Assembly (NCBI RefSeq): GCF_014648855.1
Contig: NZ_BMRX01000009.1
Location: forward strand, 124,001 to 188,000
DNA from: Streptomyces parvulus
GTDB lineage: Bacteria > Actinomycetota > Actinomycetes > Streptomycetales > Streptomycetaceae
DNA: 64,000 bases
Reading direction: 5' to 3'
The translations under genes and the position numbers were made by a program. Below, piece by piece: positions 9,277 to 18,262 of the stretch. Below the pieces are notes generated by a model. It did no database searches, was not told the DNA's origin, and saw only the letters and a list, made by a program, of their open reading frames with translations. Within the stretch, counting starts at the first letter, position 1. Each line of letters begins with the position of its first letter.

Positions 9277-10065
9277 TCAGCCCAGCTTGGCGTGCTGCGC
9301 GTCGCTGATCTCGGTGGGGAACGGGAAGTCCTTGCCGGTGCCCGCGGCGGCCAGATTGAGGACGGTGTAGGTCGCGACCGTGGAGCCCTTGCGGGTGACG
9401 GACACCTTGACCGGGAACTCGTCGCCGTCCTCGCCGACCATCGTCATCGTCATGGCGACGGCCTCGTCCGCCCCGCCGGGCGCCTCTCCCTGCGCCACCT
9501 TGGCGATCTTGGCGGGCTCACCCATCGCGGTGAAGGCGAAGCCGCCGGCGCAGGCGCCGGCCGCCTCCTTGACGTCCTTCAGCACCGCCTCGGCGCCGCC
9601 GTCGTCGTAGGTGGCCAGCGTGATCAGGGCCTTGTCCAGGTCGAAGGCGGCCCCGATGGACTCCTCGGTGCTCGCGTCGCCGGACGGCTTCTTCGGGCCC
9701 TCGGTCCAGCTGCGCTTGACGGACGCGGCCGGCTCGCCCAGCGGGACGCCGGCCTCGGCGAAGGCGAGCGGTTCGCACTCCGCCCCGGCGCCCTTCACCT
9801 TGTCCTTGGCCACGTCGTCGGCCGCGGACACCTTGGTGACCTTGCCGTTCTTGACGTCAGCCTGCGCCAGAGCCGCCTTCTCCAGCTCGGCCGCGGTGAG
9901 CGCCGGGGCGGCGGACGCGGCCGCGCCCCCCTTGCCGTCGGCGGCCGGCTTGCCGGAGTCGCCGTCGGAGCCCCCGTCGTCGGAGGACCCGCAGGCGGTG
10001 GCGAGCAGGGCCAGTACGGCGGCGGAGGCGGCGAGCGCGCTGCGGCGGATGACGGTCGGTCTCAC
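9277..10065 (-). CDS. Predicted lipoprotein
   Basis: 262 aa from a GTG. Residues 1-22 are a lipoprotein signal (RPTVIRRSALAASAAVLALL, then ATACGSSDD) with the lipidated Cys, followed by a Gly/Ser/Asp linker. The exported part has no domain I recognise; it is rich in short beta-type motifs such as KVSVTRKGSTVATYTVLNL near the C-terminus, recalling the LppX/LprG-like or sensor-domain lipoproteins of actinobacteria, but this is weak. It stands alone between glmS and coaA. Confidence 0.8.
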   Translation of the reverse strand: MRPTVIRRSALAASAAVLALLATACGSSDDGGSDGDSGKPAADGKGGAAASAAPALTAAELEKAALAQADVKNGKVTKVSAADDVAKDKVKGAGAECEPLAFAEAGVPLGEPAASVKRSWTEGPKKPSGDASTEESIGAAFDLDKALITLATYDDGGAEAVLKDVKEAAGACAGGFAFTAMGEPAKIAKVAQGEAPGGADEAVAMTMTMVGEDGDEFPVKVSVTRKGSTVATYTVLNLAAAGTGKDFPFPTEISDAQHAKLG

Positions 10066-10108
10066 GGCGTGGGTTCTCTCTCCCGGACGGCGGAATCCCC
10101 AGCGGTTC

Positions 10109-10122
10109 CGCACAATTGTGCG
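10109..10122. promoter_or_regulatory. 14-bp palindrome between lipoprotein gene and coaA
   Basis: CGCACAATTGTGCG is perfectly symmetrical and lies 43 bp upstream of the lipoprotein GTG and 159 bp from the coaA start in the 216-bp divergent spacer. It could be an operator of the lipoprotein gene; no regulator is known. Confidence 0.35.
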
Positions 10123-10281
10123 AGCACTGTAGACACAGCGGACTGACAGGCGGTCAGCTCTACGCCACCCGGTATCCGACCGTGACAACCACGTGATCTT
10201 GCTCGCGGCGGGCACCGAGCGGGAGCGCGGGCGTGACACAGCCCACCTGCCGCCCCGTTCGAACTCCGTTAACAATGGACT

Positions 10282-11271
10282 GTGATCTCTCCGGTCCCCT
10301 CGATACCGCGGAGCGCCCACCGGCACCGGCCGGAGGCGACTCCCTACGTCGACCTCACCCGCCCCGAGTGGAGCGCGCTGCGCGAGAAGACGCCGCTGCC
10401 GCTGACCGCCGAGGAGGTCGAGAAGCTGCGCGGCCTCGGCGACGTCATCGACCTCGACGAGGTGCGGGACATCTACCTCCCGCTGTCCCGGCTCCTCAAC
10501 CTCTACGTCGGCGCCACCGACGGCCTGCGCGGCGCCCTGAACACCTTCCTCGGCGCGCGGGGCTCCCAGTCCGGCACCCCGTTCGTCATAGGCGTCGCCG
10601 GCTCGGTCGCGGTCGGCAAGTCCACCGTCGCCCGCCTGCTCCAGGCCCTGCTCTCCCGCTGGCCCGAGCACCCGCGCGTCGAACTGGTCACGACCGACGG
10701 CTTCCTGCTCCCGACGCGGGAGCTGGAGCAACGCGGCCTGATGTCCCGCAAGGGCTTCCCCGAGTCGTACGACCGACGGGCCCTGACCCGCTTCGTCGCC
10801 GACATCAAGGCGGGCAAGGCGGAGGTCACGGCGCCCGTGTACTCCCACCTCATCTACGACATCGTCCCGGACCAGAAACTCGTGGTGCGCCGCCCCGACA
10901 TCCTGATCGTCGAGGGCCTCAACGTCCTCCAGCCCGCACTGCCCGGCAAGGACGGCCGCACCAGGGTGGGCCTCGCCGACTACTTCGACTTCAGCGTCTA
11001 CGTCGACGCCCGCACCGAGGACATCGAGCGCTGGTACCTCAGCCGCTTCCGGAAGCTGCGCGACACCGCCTTCCAGAACCCGTCCTCGTACTTCCGCAAG
11101 TACACCCAGGTCTCCGAGGAGGAGGCCCTCGACTACGCCCGCACCACCTGGCGCACCATCAACAAGCCGAACCTGGTGGAGAACGTGGCCCCCACCCGCG
11201 GCCGGGCCACCCTCGTCCTGCGCAAGGGCCCCGACCACAAGGTCCAGCGCCTCAGCCTCCGCAAGCTGTGA
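10282..11271 (+). CDS. coaA: Type I pantothenate kinase
   Basis: 329 aa from a GTG. It phosphorylates pantothenate with ATP, the first and regulated step of CoA synthesis. The P-loop is GVAGSVAVGKSTVARLLQ, followed by VTTDGFLLPTRELEQRGL, RKGFPESYDRRAL, VYSHLIYDIVPDQ and VEGLNVLQP, all CoaA signatures, and ADYFDFSVYVDA. The N-terminus carries about 20 extra residues. CoA from this enzyme also feeds AcpS, encoded 5 kb upstream. Confidence 0.97.
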   Translation: MISPVPSIPRSAHRHRPEATPYVDLTRPEWSALREKTPLPLTAEEVEKLRGLGDVIDLDEVRDIYLPLSRLLNLYVGATDGLRGALNTFLGARGSQSGTPFVIGVAGSVAVGKSTVARLLQALLSRWPEHPRVELVTTDGFLLPTRELEQRGLMSRKGFPESYDRRALTRFVADIKAGKAEVTAPVYSHLIYDIVPDQKLVVRRPDILIVEGLNVLQPALPGKDGRTRVGLADYFDFSVYVDARTEDIERWYLSRFRKLRDTAFQNPSSYFRKYTQVSEEEALDYARTTWRTINKPNLVENVAPTRGRATLVLRKGPDHKVQRLSLRKL

Positions 11272-11303
11272 CGGCGCCCGCCGGCAGCAGGTAGAAATAC
11301 CGG

Positions 11304-12245
11304 ATGCTGCATCTGCGCCTGATCACCCCGGCCGACCGCACCGACGAGGTGGTCCGCCTGATCGACCGTACGGTCGGCACCACCCACCTCGTCGTCCTGC
11401 CGGGCGCCGCCCGCGAACCGGAGGGCGACGTCGTCATGTGCGACGTGGCACGCGAGGCAGGCGACGAACTCATCGGCGCCCTGCGGAAACTGGGCATCGA
11501 CAGCTGCGGCGCCATCACCGCGGAGAACATCGACCTGTCCCTCTCCGAGCGCGCCGACAAGGCGGAGAAGGACGCGCCCGGCGAACCCGCGGACGCGGTG
11601 CTGTGGGAGCAGTTGGAGGAGGCGACGCACGAGGAGTCGACCCTCTCCATCACCTACGTCGCCTTCATCACGCTGGCCACGATGATCGCGGCCTGCGGCG
11701 TGGTCCTGGACAACGCGATCCTCATCGTCGGCGCGATGGCCGTGGGCCCGGAGTTCGGCCCCCTCGCCGGCATCTGCACGGCCATCGTCCAGCGGGCCCC
11801 GCGGCTGGCGCTGCGGTCACTGATCGCCCTGCTGGTGGGCTTCGCGGTGGCCATGGCGGTGACGGTGGGGTTCAGCTGGATCATGTCCGGCTTCAACCTC
11901 TTCAGCGAGGCCAAGCTGGAGGGCGACCGCCCCAACACGGGCTTCGTGTACGCGCCCGACGCGTTCTCGTTCGTGGTCGCGATCCTCGCCGGGGTGGCGG
12001 GCACACTCTCCCTCACCTCGGCGAAGTCCGGCGCCCTGGTCGGCGTCGCCATCTCGGTCACCACGGTCCCGGCCGCGGCGAACGCGGCCGTCGCCCTCAG
12101 CTTCGGCGACACGGACCAGACGGTGGGCTCCAGCGAGCAGCTCCTGCTGAACCTGTTCGGCATCGTGGTGGCGGGCACCCTGACCCTGCTGGCCCAGAAG
12201 GCATTGTGGGCCGTGCAACGACGCCGGACGGTATCGCGCCCGTAG
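11304..12245 (+). CDS. DUF389 integral membrane protein
   Basis: 313 aa. The N-terminal soluble part (1-110) is followed by about six membrane segments from residue 113 on, with TLATMIAACGVVLDNAILIV, AMAVGPEFGPLAG and LAGVAGTLSLTSAKSGALVG, the conserved GPEFGP and TSA.G.LVGVA patterns of DUF389/TIGR00341. The function of the family is unknown. The gene begins 32 bp after coaA and may share its transcript. Its TAG stop codon includes the first G of a dispersed repeat. Confidence 0.88.
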   Translation: MLHLRLITPADRTDEVVRLIDRTVGTTHLVVLPGAAREPEGDVVMCDVAREAGDELIGALRKLGIDSCGAITAENIDLSLSERADKAEKDAPGEPADAVLWEQLEEATHEESTLSITYVAFITLATMIAACGVVLDNAILIVGAMAVGPEFGPLAGICTAIVQRAPRLALRSLIALLVGFAVAMAVTVGFSWIMSGFNLFSEAKLEGDRPNTGFVYAPDAFSFVVAILAGVAGTLSLTSAKSGALVGVAISVTTVPAAANAAVALSFGDTDQTVGSSEQLLLNLFGIVVAGTLTLLAQKALWAVQRRRTVSRP

Positions 12246-12295
12246 GGGCGCGGGGAACTGCGCGCCCGGCCACGACGCACCCGCGCCCCGCGACG
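12245..12295 (+). repeat. Dispersed Streptomyces repeat, copy 1
   Basis: The core GGGGCGCGGGGAACTGCGCG (12245-12264) is identical to the cores at 18193 and 18884, all in the same orientation. Downstream it continues with a related CCACGACG tail shared with copy 2. It occupies the convergent spacer between the DUF389 gene and glmM. Confidence 0.8.
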
Positions 12296-12329
12296 CACAG
12301 AACCCCCACCCCGGACCCGCCCCCGCGAA

Positions 12330-13688
12330 CTACCCCAGCGCGGACTTGACGGAATCCGCCAGCCGCCCCGCGACAGACCGAGCCTGCTCGATATCCGCCG
12401 CCTCGACCATCACGCGCACCAACGGCTCGGTCCCCGAGGACCGCAGCAGCACCCGCCCCGTACTCCCCAGCTCCCGCTCCGCCTCCGCGACGGCGGTCGC
12501 CAGCTCGGCAGAGGTCGTCACCCGCGACTTGTCCACGTCCGGCACATTGATCAGCACCTGCGGCAGCCGCTCCATGACCCCCGCCAGCTCCCGCAGCGAG
12601 CGCCCGGTCTGCGCGACCCGCGCCGCCAGCATCAGCCCGGTCAGCGTGCCGTCACCGGTGGTGGCGTGGTCGAGGATGATGACGTGGCCGGACTGCTCGC
12701 CGCCCAGGGCGAAGCCGTGCTCCTTCATCTCCTCCAGCACGTACCGGTCGCCGACGCCGGTCTGCACGAACCGGATGCCCTCGCGCTCCATGGCCAGCTT
12801 GAAGCCCAGGTTGGACATGACCGTCGCGACGACCGTGTCCGAGCGCAGCGCCTCCCGCTCCCGCATGGCCAGCGCGAGCACGGCGAGGATCTGGTCGCCG
12901 TCCACCTCCGCGCCGGTGTGGTCCACGGCGAGGCAGCGGTCGGCGTCGCCGTCGTGGGCGATGCCCAGGTCGGCGCCGTGCTCGACGACGGCGGCCTTGA
13001 GCAGGTCGAGGTGGGTGGAGCCGCAGCCGTCGTTGATGTTGAGGCCGTCGGGCACCGCGCCGATGGTGACCAGCTCGGCACCGGCCCGCGCGAACGCCTC
13101 CGGCGAGACCCGGGAGGCCGCGCCGTGCGCCTCGTCGAGGACGATCTTCAGTCCGTCGAGCCGGTTCGGCAGGACGCCGACGAGGTGGGCGACATACTGG
13201 TCGAGCCCCTCGTCGTAGTCCCGCACGCGGCCCACGCCGGCGCCTGTCGGGCGGTCCCAGGGGGCGCCGGTGCGGTGCTCCTCGTAGACGGACTCGATGC
13301 GGTCCTCCAGCTCGTCGGCGAGCTTGTGGCCGCCGCGGGCGAAGAACTTGATGCCGTTGTCGGGCATGGCGTTGTGGCTGGCGGACAGCATCACGCCGAG
13401 GTCCGCGCCGAGCGCGCCGGTGAGGTGGGCCACCGCGGGCGTCGGCAGCACGCCGACCCGGAGCACGTCCACGCCGGCGCTGGCCAGGCCCGCGACGACG
13501 GCGGCTTCCAGGAACTCGCCGGAGGCGCGCGGATCCCGTCCGACCACCGCGGTCGGCCGGTGCCCGGCGAAGGTGCCCGCCTCGGCCAGTACGTGCGCCG
13601 CGGCGACGGAGAGGCCCAGCGCCAGCTCGGCCGTCAGATCCGCGTTGGCGACACCGCGCACGCCGTCCGTGCCGAAGAGTCGTCCCAC
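12330..13688 (-). CDS. glmM: Phosphoglucosamine mutase
   Basis: 452 aa. It converts glucosamine-6-P to glucosamine-1-P, using product of GlmS. The start MGRLFGTDGVRGVAN follows a GGAGG site. The phosphoserine loop is LSASHNAMPDNGIKFF, the metal loop is AHDGDADRCLAV, the sugar loop is GGEQSGHVI and the phosphate loop is RSSGTEPLVRVMVE. It lies downstream of rplM-rpsI in the same direction, separated by a strong terminator. Confidence 0.97.
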   Translation of the reverse strand: MGRLFGTDGVRGVANADLTAELALGLSVAAAHVLAEAGTFAGHRPTAVVGRDPRASGEFLEAAVVAGLASAGVDVLRVGVLPTPAVAHLTGALGADLGVMLSASHNAMPDNGIKFFARGGHKLADELEDRIESVYEEHRTGAPWDRPTGAGVGRVRDYDEGLDQYVAHLVGVLPNRLDGLKIVLDEAHGAASRVSPEAFARAGAELVTIGAVPDGLNINDGCGSTHLDLLKAAVVEHGADLGIAHDGDADRCLAVDHTGAEVDGDQILAVLALAMREREALRSDTVVATVMSNLGFKLAMEREGIRFVQTGVGDRYVLEEMKEHGFALGGEQSGHVIILDHATTGDGTLTGLMLAARVAQTGRSLRELAGVMERLPQVLINVPDVDKSRVTTSAELATAVAEAERELGSTGRVLLRSSGTEPLVRVMVEAADIEQARSVAGRLADSVKSALG

Positions 13689-13828
13689 TTGTCCTCCTGA
13701 GGAAACGTCAATTCCGGAAGCGGCTGCCGACTACGGCCCACGCCATCCGATCACACAAGCCCTTGAGCCTTTGAGCTTCTGAACGCTTGAACGTCTTGTG
13801 CCGTTATACGCCCAACGGCGGGGATAAA

Positions 13829-13870
13829 CGAACGCCCCGGCAGCACAGTGGCGTGCCGCCGGGGCGTTCG
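13829..13870 (-). terminator. Terminator of rplM-rpsI
   Basis: The arms CGAACGCCCCGGC (13829-13841) and GCCGGGGCGTTCG (13858-13870) make a perfect 13-bp stem, and the loop can add GCAC/GTGC pairs. It starts 18 nt past the rpsI stop codon and separates the ribosomal pair from glmM. Confidence 0.85.
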
Positions 13871-13888
13871 GAGTACAGCCGGTGCGAC

Positions 13889-14401
13889 TTAGCGCTTGCT
13901 GTACTGCGGGGCCTTGCGGGCCTTCTTCAGACCGGCCTTCTTGCGCTCGACCGCACGGTCGTCGCGCTTGAGGAAGCCGGCCTTCTTGAGCGGGCCGCGG
14001 TTGTTGTCGACGTCGGCCTCGTTCAGGGCGCGGGCGACACCGAGACGGAGCGCGCCGGCCTGGCCGGAGACACCGCCACCGGCGATGCGGGCGATGACGT
14101 CGTAACGGTCGTCCAGCTCGAGCACCTTGAAGGGCTCGTTGACCTCCTGCTGGTGCACCTTGTTGGGGAAGTAGTCCTCAAGGGTGCGGCCGTTGATCTT
14201 CCACTTGCCGGTGCCCGGAACGATCCGGACACGGGCGATGGCGTTCTTGCGACGGCCCAGGCCGGCGGCCGGCTGGGGCTCGCCGAAGGCGGAGGCCATG
14301 GACTCCGAGGTGTACTCACCCTCGACGGGGACCTCGGACTCGGTGGTGTAGCTGTCGATGTCGATCTCTTCGAGCGGCTGCTCGGCAGTGGTCTCGGCCA
14401 C
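13889..14401 (-). CDS. rpsI: 30S ribosomal protein S9
   Basis: 170 aa. The core from GRRKNAIARVRIVPG to KKARKAPQYSKR is the family domain, including the basic C-terminal tail whose last Lys-Arg reaches the P-site tRNA. About 45 acidic residues precede it (QPLEEIDIDSYTTESE), an N-terminal extension typical of actinobacterial S9. It follows rplM by 42 nt and ends the operon. Confidence 0.97.
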   Translation of the reverse strand: MAETTAEQPLEEIDIDSYTTESEVPVEGEYTSESMASAFGEPQPAAGLGRRKNAIARVRIVPGTGKWKINGRTLEDYFPNKVHQQEVNEPFKVLELDDRYDVIARIAGGGVSGQAGALRLGVARALNEADVDNNRGPLKKAGFLKRDDRAVERKKAGLKKARKAPQYSKR

Positions 14402-14443
14402 GATGCTCCTCAGATTCTCTTCAGTCTTAGGGGGTGGCCGGAA

Positions 14444-14887
14444 TTACTGCGCGACCTGGGTGATCTCGAACGGCTGCGGCTGCTGCGCGCCGTGCGGGTG
14501 CTGGTCACCCTTGTAGACCTTCAGCTTCGAGAGCATCTGACGGCCCAGCGAGTTCTTGGGAAGCATGCCCTTGACGGCCTTCTCGATGGCCTTCTCGGGG
14601 TTCTTGTCCAGGAGCTCGTCGTAACGGACGGAGCGCAGACCACCCGGGTAGCCGGAGTGGCGGTACGCCATCTTCTGGGTCCGCTTGTTGCCGGAGAGGT
14701 GCACCTTGTCGGCGTTGATGATGATGACGAAGTCACCGGTGTCGACGTGGGGCGCGTAGATCGGCTTGTGCTTGCCGCGCAGGATGGAGGCCGCAGTGGT
14801 GGCCAGACGACCCAGGACGACGTCCTGAGCGTCGATGACGTGCCACTGGCGCGTCACATCGCCGGGCTTGGGGCTGTACGTACGCAC
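14444..14887 (-). CDS. rplM: 50S ribosomal protein L13
   Basis: 147 aa, an early-assembly protein of the 50S subunit. It starts MRTYSPKPGDVTRQWHVIDA and has VLGRLATTAASILRGKHKP, FVIIINADKVHLSGNK and the family signature KNSLGRQMLSKLKVYKG. It is paired with rpsI as in most bacteria. A leader of about 130 nt lies upstream. Confidence 0.97.
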   Translation of the reverse strand: MRTYSPKPGDVTRQWHVIDAQDVVLGRLATTAASILRGKHKPIYAPHVDTGDFVIIINADKVHLSGNKRTQKMAYRHSGYPGGLRSVRYDELLDKNPEKAIEKAVKGMLPKNSLGRQMLSKLKVYKGDQHPHGAQQPQPFEITQVAQ

Positions 14888-15046
14888 GGTTCGTAGCCTT
14901 CGCTTCTTCAGTGAGTGGTCCTGACATGGTCACCGAAGACGATCACGACAGCCCTGACCGCACCGCGGTGACGCATACCGCGTGCTGGTCGCTGGTCATC
15001 GGTCCCGGTGGACCGGTGTAAGGGCCCCTCACGTGAGAATGAGCAA
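14888..15046 (-). promoter_or_regulatory. rplM leader and candidate promoter
   Basis: Reading the minus strand, a candidate -35 TTGCTC (15041-15046) and -10 CTTACA (15017-15022) are 18 bp apart. They precede a leader of about 130 nt that includes GGTCC-ACCG-GGACC, a small hairpin near the likely 5' end. The match to consensus is modest and no regulatory RNA is recognised. Confidence 0.35.
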
Positions 15047-15094
15047 GCCAATACACATACGACTGTGCAGAATACCCGGGGGCCCACGGCCGGG

Positions 15095-16300
15095 TCAAAA
15101 CGGGGTCGCGGGGGCCTTCGCGGGCTCCGGCGTCCGCCCCGACGGTACCCGGCCGCCGAGGACCGGCCCCCGGGGCCGGGACTGCCGGGCCACCGTCACC
15201 GCCAGCACGCACAGCGTGAACGCGTCCCGGAAGGCCCGCCGCCGCTCCGACTCCAGCCACGGCCAGGTCAGCCCGGGTACCTGCGGCACGAGGGCGATCC
15301 AGAACCACACCCCGCGGGCGACGGACCCGGCGTACGGCAGCCCGGCGAGCAGCAGCGGCAGGACGACCAGGAGGTAGTGGTCGTAGGAGGGCCGCGAGAC
15401 GAGGAACGCCGAGAGCATCAGCCCCGCACCGGTCTCCGCGAGCCGCAGCGGGCCGGGATCGGCCCGCCGCCAGCGCCGCAGCGCGCAGAGCACCCCGGCG
15501 CAGGCCGCGGCCGCCGCGAGCCCCTGGGCGAGGCCCTGCGGCACCCCCAGCCGGGGCAGCACGGCCGCCGGCGAGGCCTCGTAGAGCCGGACGAAGCCGT
15601 CGTCGCCGTGCAGCAGGAACGGCAGGGTGCGGGTGAAGAACCCCGCCGGGTCGGGCATCGCCAGGGCCGCCGCGGCCGAGGCCAGCGCGGGCACCAGGGC
15701 GGCCGCCGCGAGCGCCCGCCACCGCCCGGCGAACAGGAAGAGCAGGAGCAGGGGCGCGAGCAGCGGCTTGAGCGCGACGGCCGCGCCGACCACCGCACCC
15801 GCCGCCGTCCACCGGCCCCGGCTCGCCAGCAGCAGGCAGAGCGGGAGCGCCACGGTCGCCGTCACCGTCCAGTTGCCGAGCCGCACCAGGTGCCCGAAGG
15901 GCGCGAAGCCCGCCGCGAGCCCGGTCAGCCCGAGACAGGCGAGCCGGCTGCCGAGCGGCACCCGGTGCAGCCTGAGCGCGCAGGCCCAGGCCAGCGCCAG
16001 CAGCGCGGTGACCGCGCACGGGACCAGCACCCGCAGCACGGCACCGGGCAGCAGCGCCTGCGGGACGGCGGCGAGGACCGCGCTCGGCAGATAGAGGAAG
16101 TGCGGATCGTCGTACGGCGAGCCGCCGGCCAGCCAGGTGCGGGCGGCCCGCACGACGATCGCGTTGTCCATCCCCCCGCTCGGGGTCACGCGTGCCGCGT
16201 GCGCGGCGCAGACCGCCAGCACCGTCACCGGCACCGCCCACAGGTGCCGTCCCGCCGGTCGCACCAACCACCCGGAGATGTCGCTTTTGCCCGTCCGCAT
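15095..16300 (-). CDS. Polytopic membrane glycosyltransferase, GT87/DUF2029 family
   Basis: 401 aa with about ten hydrophobic segments. The early acidic loop GGMDNAIVVRAARTWLAGGSPYDDPHF (residues 42-68) is typical of polyprenol-phosphate-mannose-dependent alpha-mannosyltransferases of the GT87 type in actinobacteria, as are WTAAGAVVGAAVALKPLLAP and SRPSYDHYLLVVLPLL. It probably adds a sugar to an extracytoplasmic lipid or glycan; the acceptor is not evident. No operon partner; it is divergent from the membrane-anchored protein at 16375. Confidence 0.78.
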   Translation of the reverse strand: MRTGKSDISGWLVRPAGRHLWAVPVTVLAVCAAHAARVTPSGGMDNAIVVRAARTWLAGGSPYDDPHFLYLPSAVLAAVPQALLPGAVLRVLVPCAVTALLALAWACALRLHRVPLGSRLACLGLTGLAAGFAPFGHLVRLGNWTVTATVALPLCLLLASRGRWTAAGAVVGAAVALKPLLAPLLLLFLFAGRWRALAAAALVPALASAAAALAMPDPAGFFTRTLPFLLHGDDGFVRLYEASPAAVLPRLGVPQGLAQGLAAAAACAGVLCALRRWRRADPGPLRLAETGAGLMLSAFLVSRPSYDHYLLVVLPLLLAGLPYAGSVARGVWFWIALVPQVPGLTWPWLESERRRAFRDAFTLCVLAVTVARQSRPRGPVLGGRVPSGRTPEPAKAPATPF

Positions 16301-16374
16301 GAACGGAACGCTAGGCGCTTCGGGCCCCCGGGACGCGCACCAGCACGCCGCCGGGCCCGTCTAAGATGCGCCCC

Positions 16375-17268
16375 ATGAGCTTTGGGCAGGGGGGACCTCA
16401 GTCACAGTGGGATCCCTGGAAACCGCAGTCGCAGCAGCCACAGCAGCAGCCCTGGAGCAGCGGCGAGAGTGACAACACCCCGGACTGGGCGGCCCTCGCC
16501 GAGGCCTCCGAGGCCCGCGCCAAGCGCCGCCGCCTGTTCCTCATCGGCGGGGGCGCGCTGGCCACCGTGGCGATAGCCGGCGCCGTCGCCGTGGCCGTGG
16601 TCTCGGCGAACGGCTCCGGCCAGGCCTCCGACGGTCCCGCCTCGCAGCTCCCCGGGACGGCCGACATCCCGAGCGCGACGGCCACCGCCCCCTCCTTCGC
16701 GCCGACCAGCGCGCCGCCGCCGCTGGACCCGAAGGACTTCGTCGCCAGCGCCAAGAAGGACAAGGCCCCGCTCAGCCCGGACCTGCTCTTCCCCGGCACG
16801 CAGCTGACCATGGGCGAGACGGTCTACAAGAAGGGCCCCACGGCCGACACCCGCACCTGCGGCTCCGCCGTCCAGGGCTCGCTGCCGAAGGTCCTGAACG
16901 ACAACGACTGCACCCGCCTGATCCGGGTCACCTACACCGCGGGCGACACCGCGGTGACCGTGGGCGTGGCGGTCTTCGACGCCGAGGCGCAGGCCGCCGC
17001 GGCCAAGAAGCAGGCCGACAAGAAGAGCATCGTGCGCTCCCTGTCCGGCGGCGGCGTGAAGTCCTTCTGCACCGGCGCGGTCTGCCGCTCCACCACCAAC
17101 TCCTACGGCCGCTACGCCTACTTCACCGTGGCGGGCTTCACCGGCGGCAAGGACGTCACGGAGAAGTCCACGGAGGTGTTCCGGGCCGGCGACGACCTCG
17201 CCGAGTTCGCCTTCCGGCAGATCCGCGGGCGCGGCGAGGCCCAGGCGTCGGCGGCGGCGGAGGGCTGA
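16375..17268 (+). CDS. Membrane-anchored extracytoplasmic protein of unknown function
   Basis: 297 aa from MSFGQGGPQSQ; an ATG three codons upstream is possible. The N-terminus is Gln-rich and cytoplasmic, with one membrane helix (RLFLIGGGALATVAIAGAVA) at about residues 48-75. Then comes a Ser/Thr/Pro linker and a globular exported domain with four Cys (TCGS, DCTR, FCTG, VCRS), likely two disulfides. This layout is common among uncharacterised Streptomyces envelope proteins. The stop codon abuts that of truA as TGATCA, so the genes converge with no spacer. Confidence 0.8.
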   Translation: MSFGQGGPQSQWDPWKPQSQQPQQQPWSSGESDNTPDWAALAEASEARAKRRRLFLIGGGALATVAIAGAVAVAVVSANGSGQASDGPASQLPGTADIPSATATAPSFAPTSAPPPLDPKDFVASAKKDKAPLSPDLLFPGTQLTMGETVYKKGPTADTRTCGSAVQGSLPKVLNDNDCTRLIRVTYTAGDTAVTVGVAVFDAEAQAAAAKKQADKKSIVRSLSGGGVKSFCTGAVCRSTTNSYGRYAYFTVAGFTGGKDVTEKSTEVFRAGDDLAEFAFRQIRGRGEAQASAAAEG

Positions 17269-18123
17269 TCAGCAGCAGCCGGCCCCGGGCAGGGACCGCT
17301 TGTTGCGGGCCTCCTTGTTCCGGGCGGCGAGCAGCTCGTCGGCCGGGTAGCCGACCTCTTCCAGGGTCAGCCCGTGCGGTCGTACGACGTGCACGGCCGA
17401 GTCCCTGACCCGCGCGGCCAGCACCTTCGCCGGCCAGTCCGGCGGCCGGTGGCCGTCGCCGACGAAGAGCAGCGCCCCGATCAGCGAGCGCACCATGTTG
17501 TGGCAGAAGGCGTCGGCCCGCACGGTGGCGGTGACGATCCCCTCCTCACCGCGCATCAGGCTCAGCTCCTGGAGCGTCCGGATGGTGGTGGCGCCCTCCC
17601 GCTTCTTGCAGTACGCGGCGAAGTCGTGCTCGCCCAGCAGCCCGCCGGCCGCCTCGTTCATGGCGTCCACGTCGAGCGGCCAGTCGTGCCACAGCACGTG
17701 GCCGCGCAGCAGCGGGTCGACGCCGCCCGGGTTGTCGGTGACCCGGTAGGCGTAGCGCCGCCAGACCGCCGAGAAGCGGGCGTTGAAGCCGGCGGGCGCC
17801 TCCCGCAGGGCCCAGACCCGCACGTCCCTCGGCAGCCGCCCCGCGAGCCGCTTGAGCAGCTTGCCGTGGTGCTCGTCCCACACCTCGCGGGGCAGGTCGA
17901 CATGGGCCACCTGCCCCCGGGCGTGCACCCCGGAGTCGGTACGTCCCGCCACCGTCAGTTCGTACGTCTCCCGGGACCGCGTGACGGTCCGCAGCGCGTC
18001 CTCGATCTCCCCCTGCACGGTCCGCCGTCCCCCGGCCTGCTTGGCCCACCCGGAGAACTCGCTCCCGTCGTAGGAAAGGTCCAGCCGCACCCGGACGTAC
18101 CCGGCCTCAACTTCGTCACTCAC
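17269..18123 (-). CDS. truA: tRNA pseudouridine(38-40) synthase TruA
   Basis: 284 aa. It makes pseudouridine at positions 38-40 of the tRNA anticodon arm. RVRLDLSYDGSEFSGWAKQ opens the fold, and the catalytic Asp lies in VAGRTDSGVHARGQVAH. RRYAYRV and FCHNMVRSLIGALLFVG are further TruA signatures. It lies downstream of rplQ, as in many bacteria, but after a hairpin and a dispersed repeat. The tail GAGCC is unusual but reads through cleanly. Confidence 0.95.
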   Translation of the reverse strand: MSDEVEAGYVRVRLDLSYDGSEFSGWAKQAGGRRTVQGEIEDALRTVTRSRETYELTVAGRTDSGVHARGQVAHVDLPREVWDEHHGKLLKRLAGRLPRDVRVWALREAPAGFNARFSAVWRRYAYRVTDNPGGVDPLLRGHVLWHDWPLDVDAMNEAAGGLLGEHDFAAYCKKREGATTIRTLQELSLMRGEEGIVTATVRADAFCHNMVRSLIGALLFVGDGHRPPDWPAKVLAARVRDSAVHVVRPHGLTLEEVGYPADELLAARNKEARNKRSLPGAGCC

Positions 18124-18149
18124 CCAGCGATCCTCTCACCAACGACAAA

Positions 18150-18181
18150 GCGGGCCCGCCCCTCGAAGGGAACGGGCCCGC
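18150..18181 (-). terminator. Hairpin after rplQ
   Basis: The perfect stem GCGGGCCCG / CGGGCCCGC (18150-18158 and 18173-18181) encloses a smaller CCCTTC/GAAGGG-like pairing. It lies about 80 nt past the rplQ stop and 27 nt before the truA start, so it probably ends the alpha operon. Confidence 0.7.
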
Positions 18182-18192
18182 AACGCCCTCAA

Positions 18193-18245
18193 GGGGCGCG
18201 GGGAACTGCGCGACAAGCCACGACGAAGCCGCAGCCGCAGCCGCG
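18193..18245 (+). repeat. Dispersed Streptomyces repeat, copy 2
   Basis: The core 18193-18212 is identical to copies 1 and 3. It is followed by a CCACGACG tail like that of copy 1 and then tandem CCGCAG units. It lies between the rplQ stop and the terminator hairpin, so it is probably transcribed in antisense orientation in the rplQ 3' UTR. Confidence 0.8.
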
Positions 18246-18262
18246 CAGCCCGCGGCAGACGC

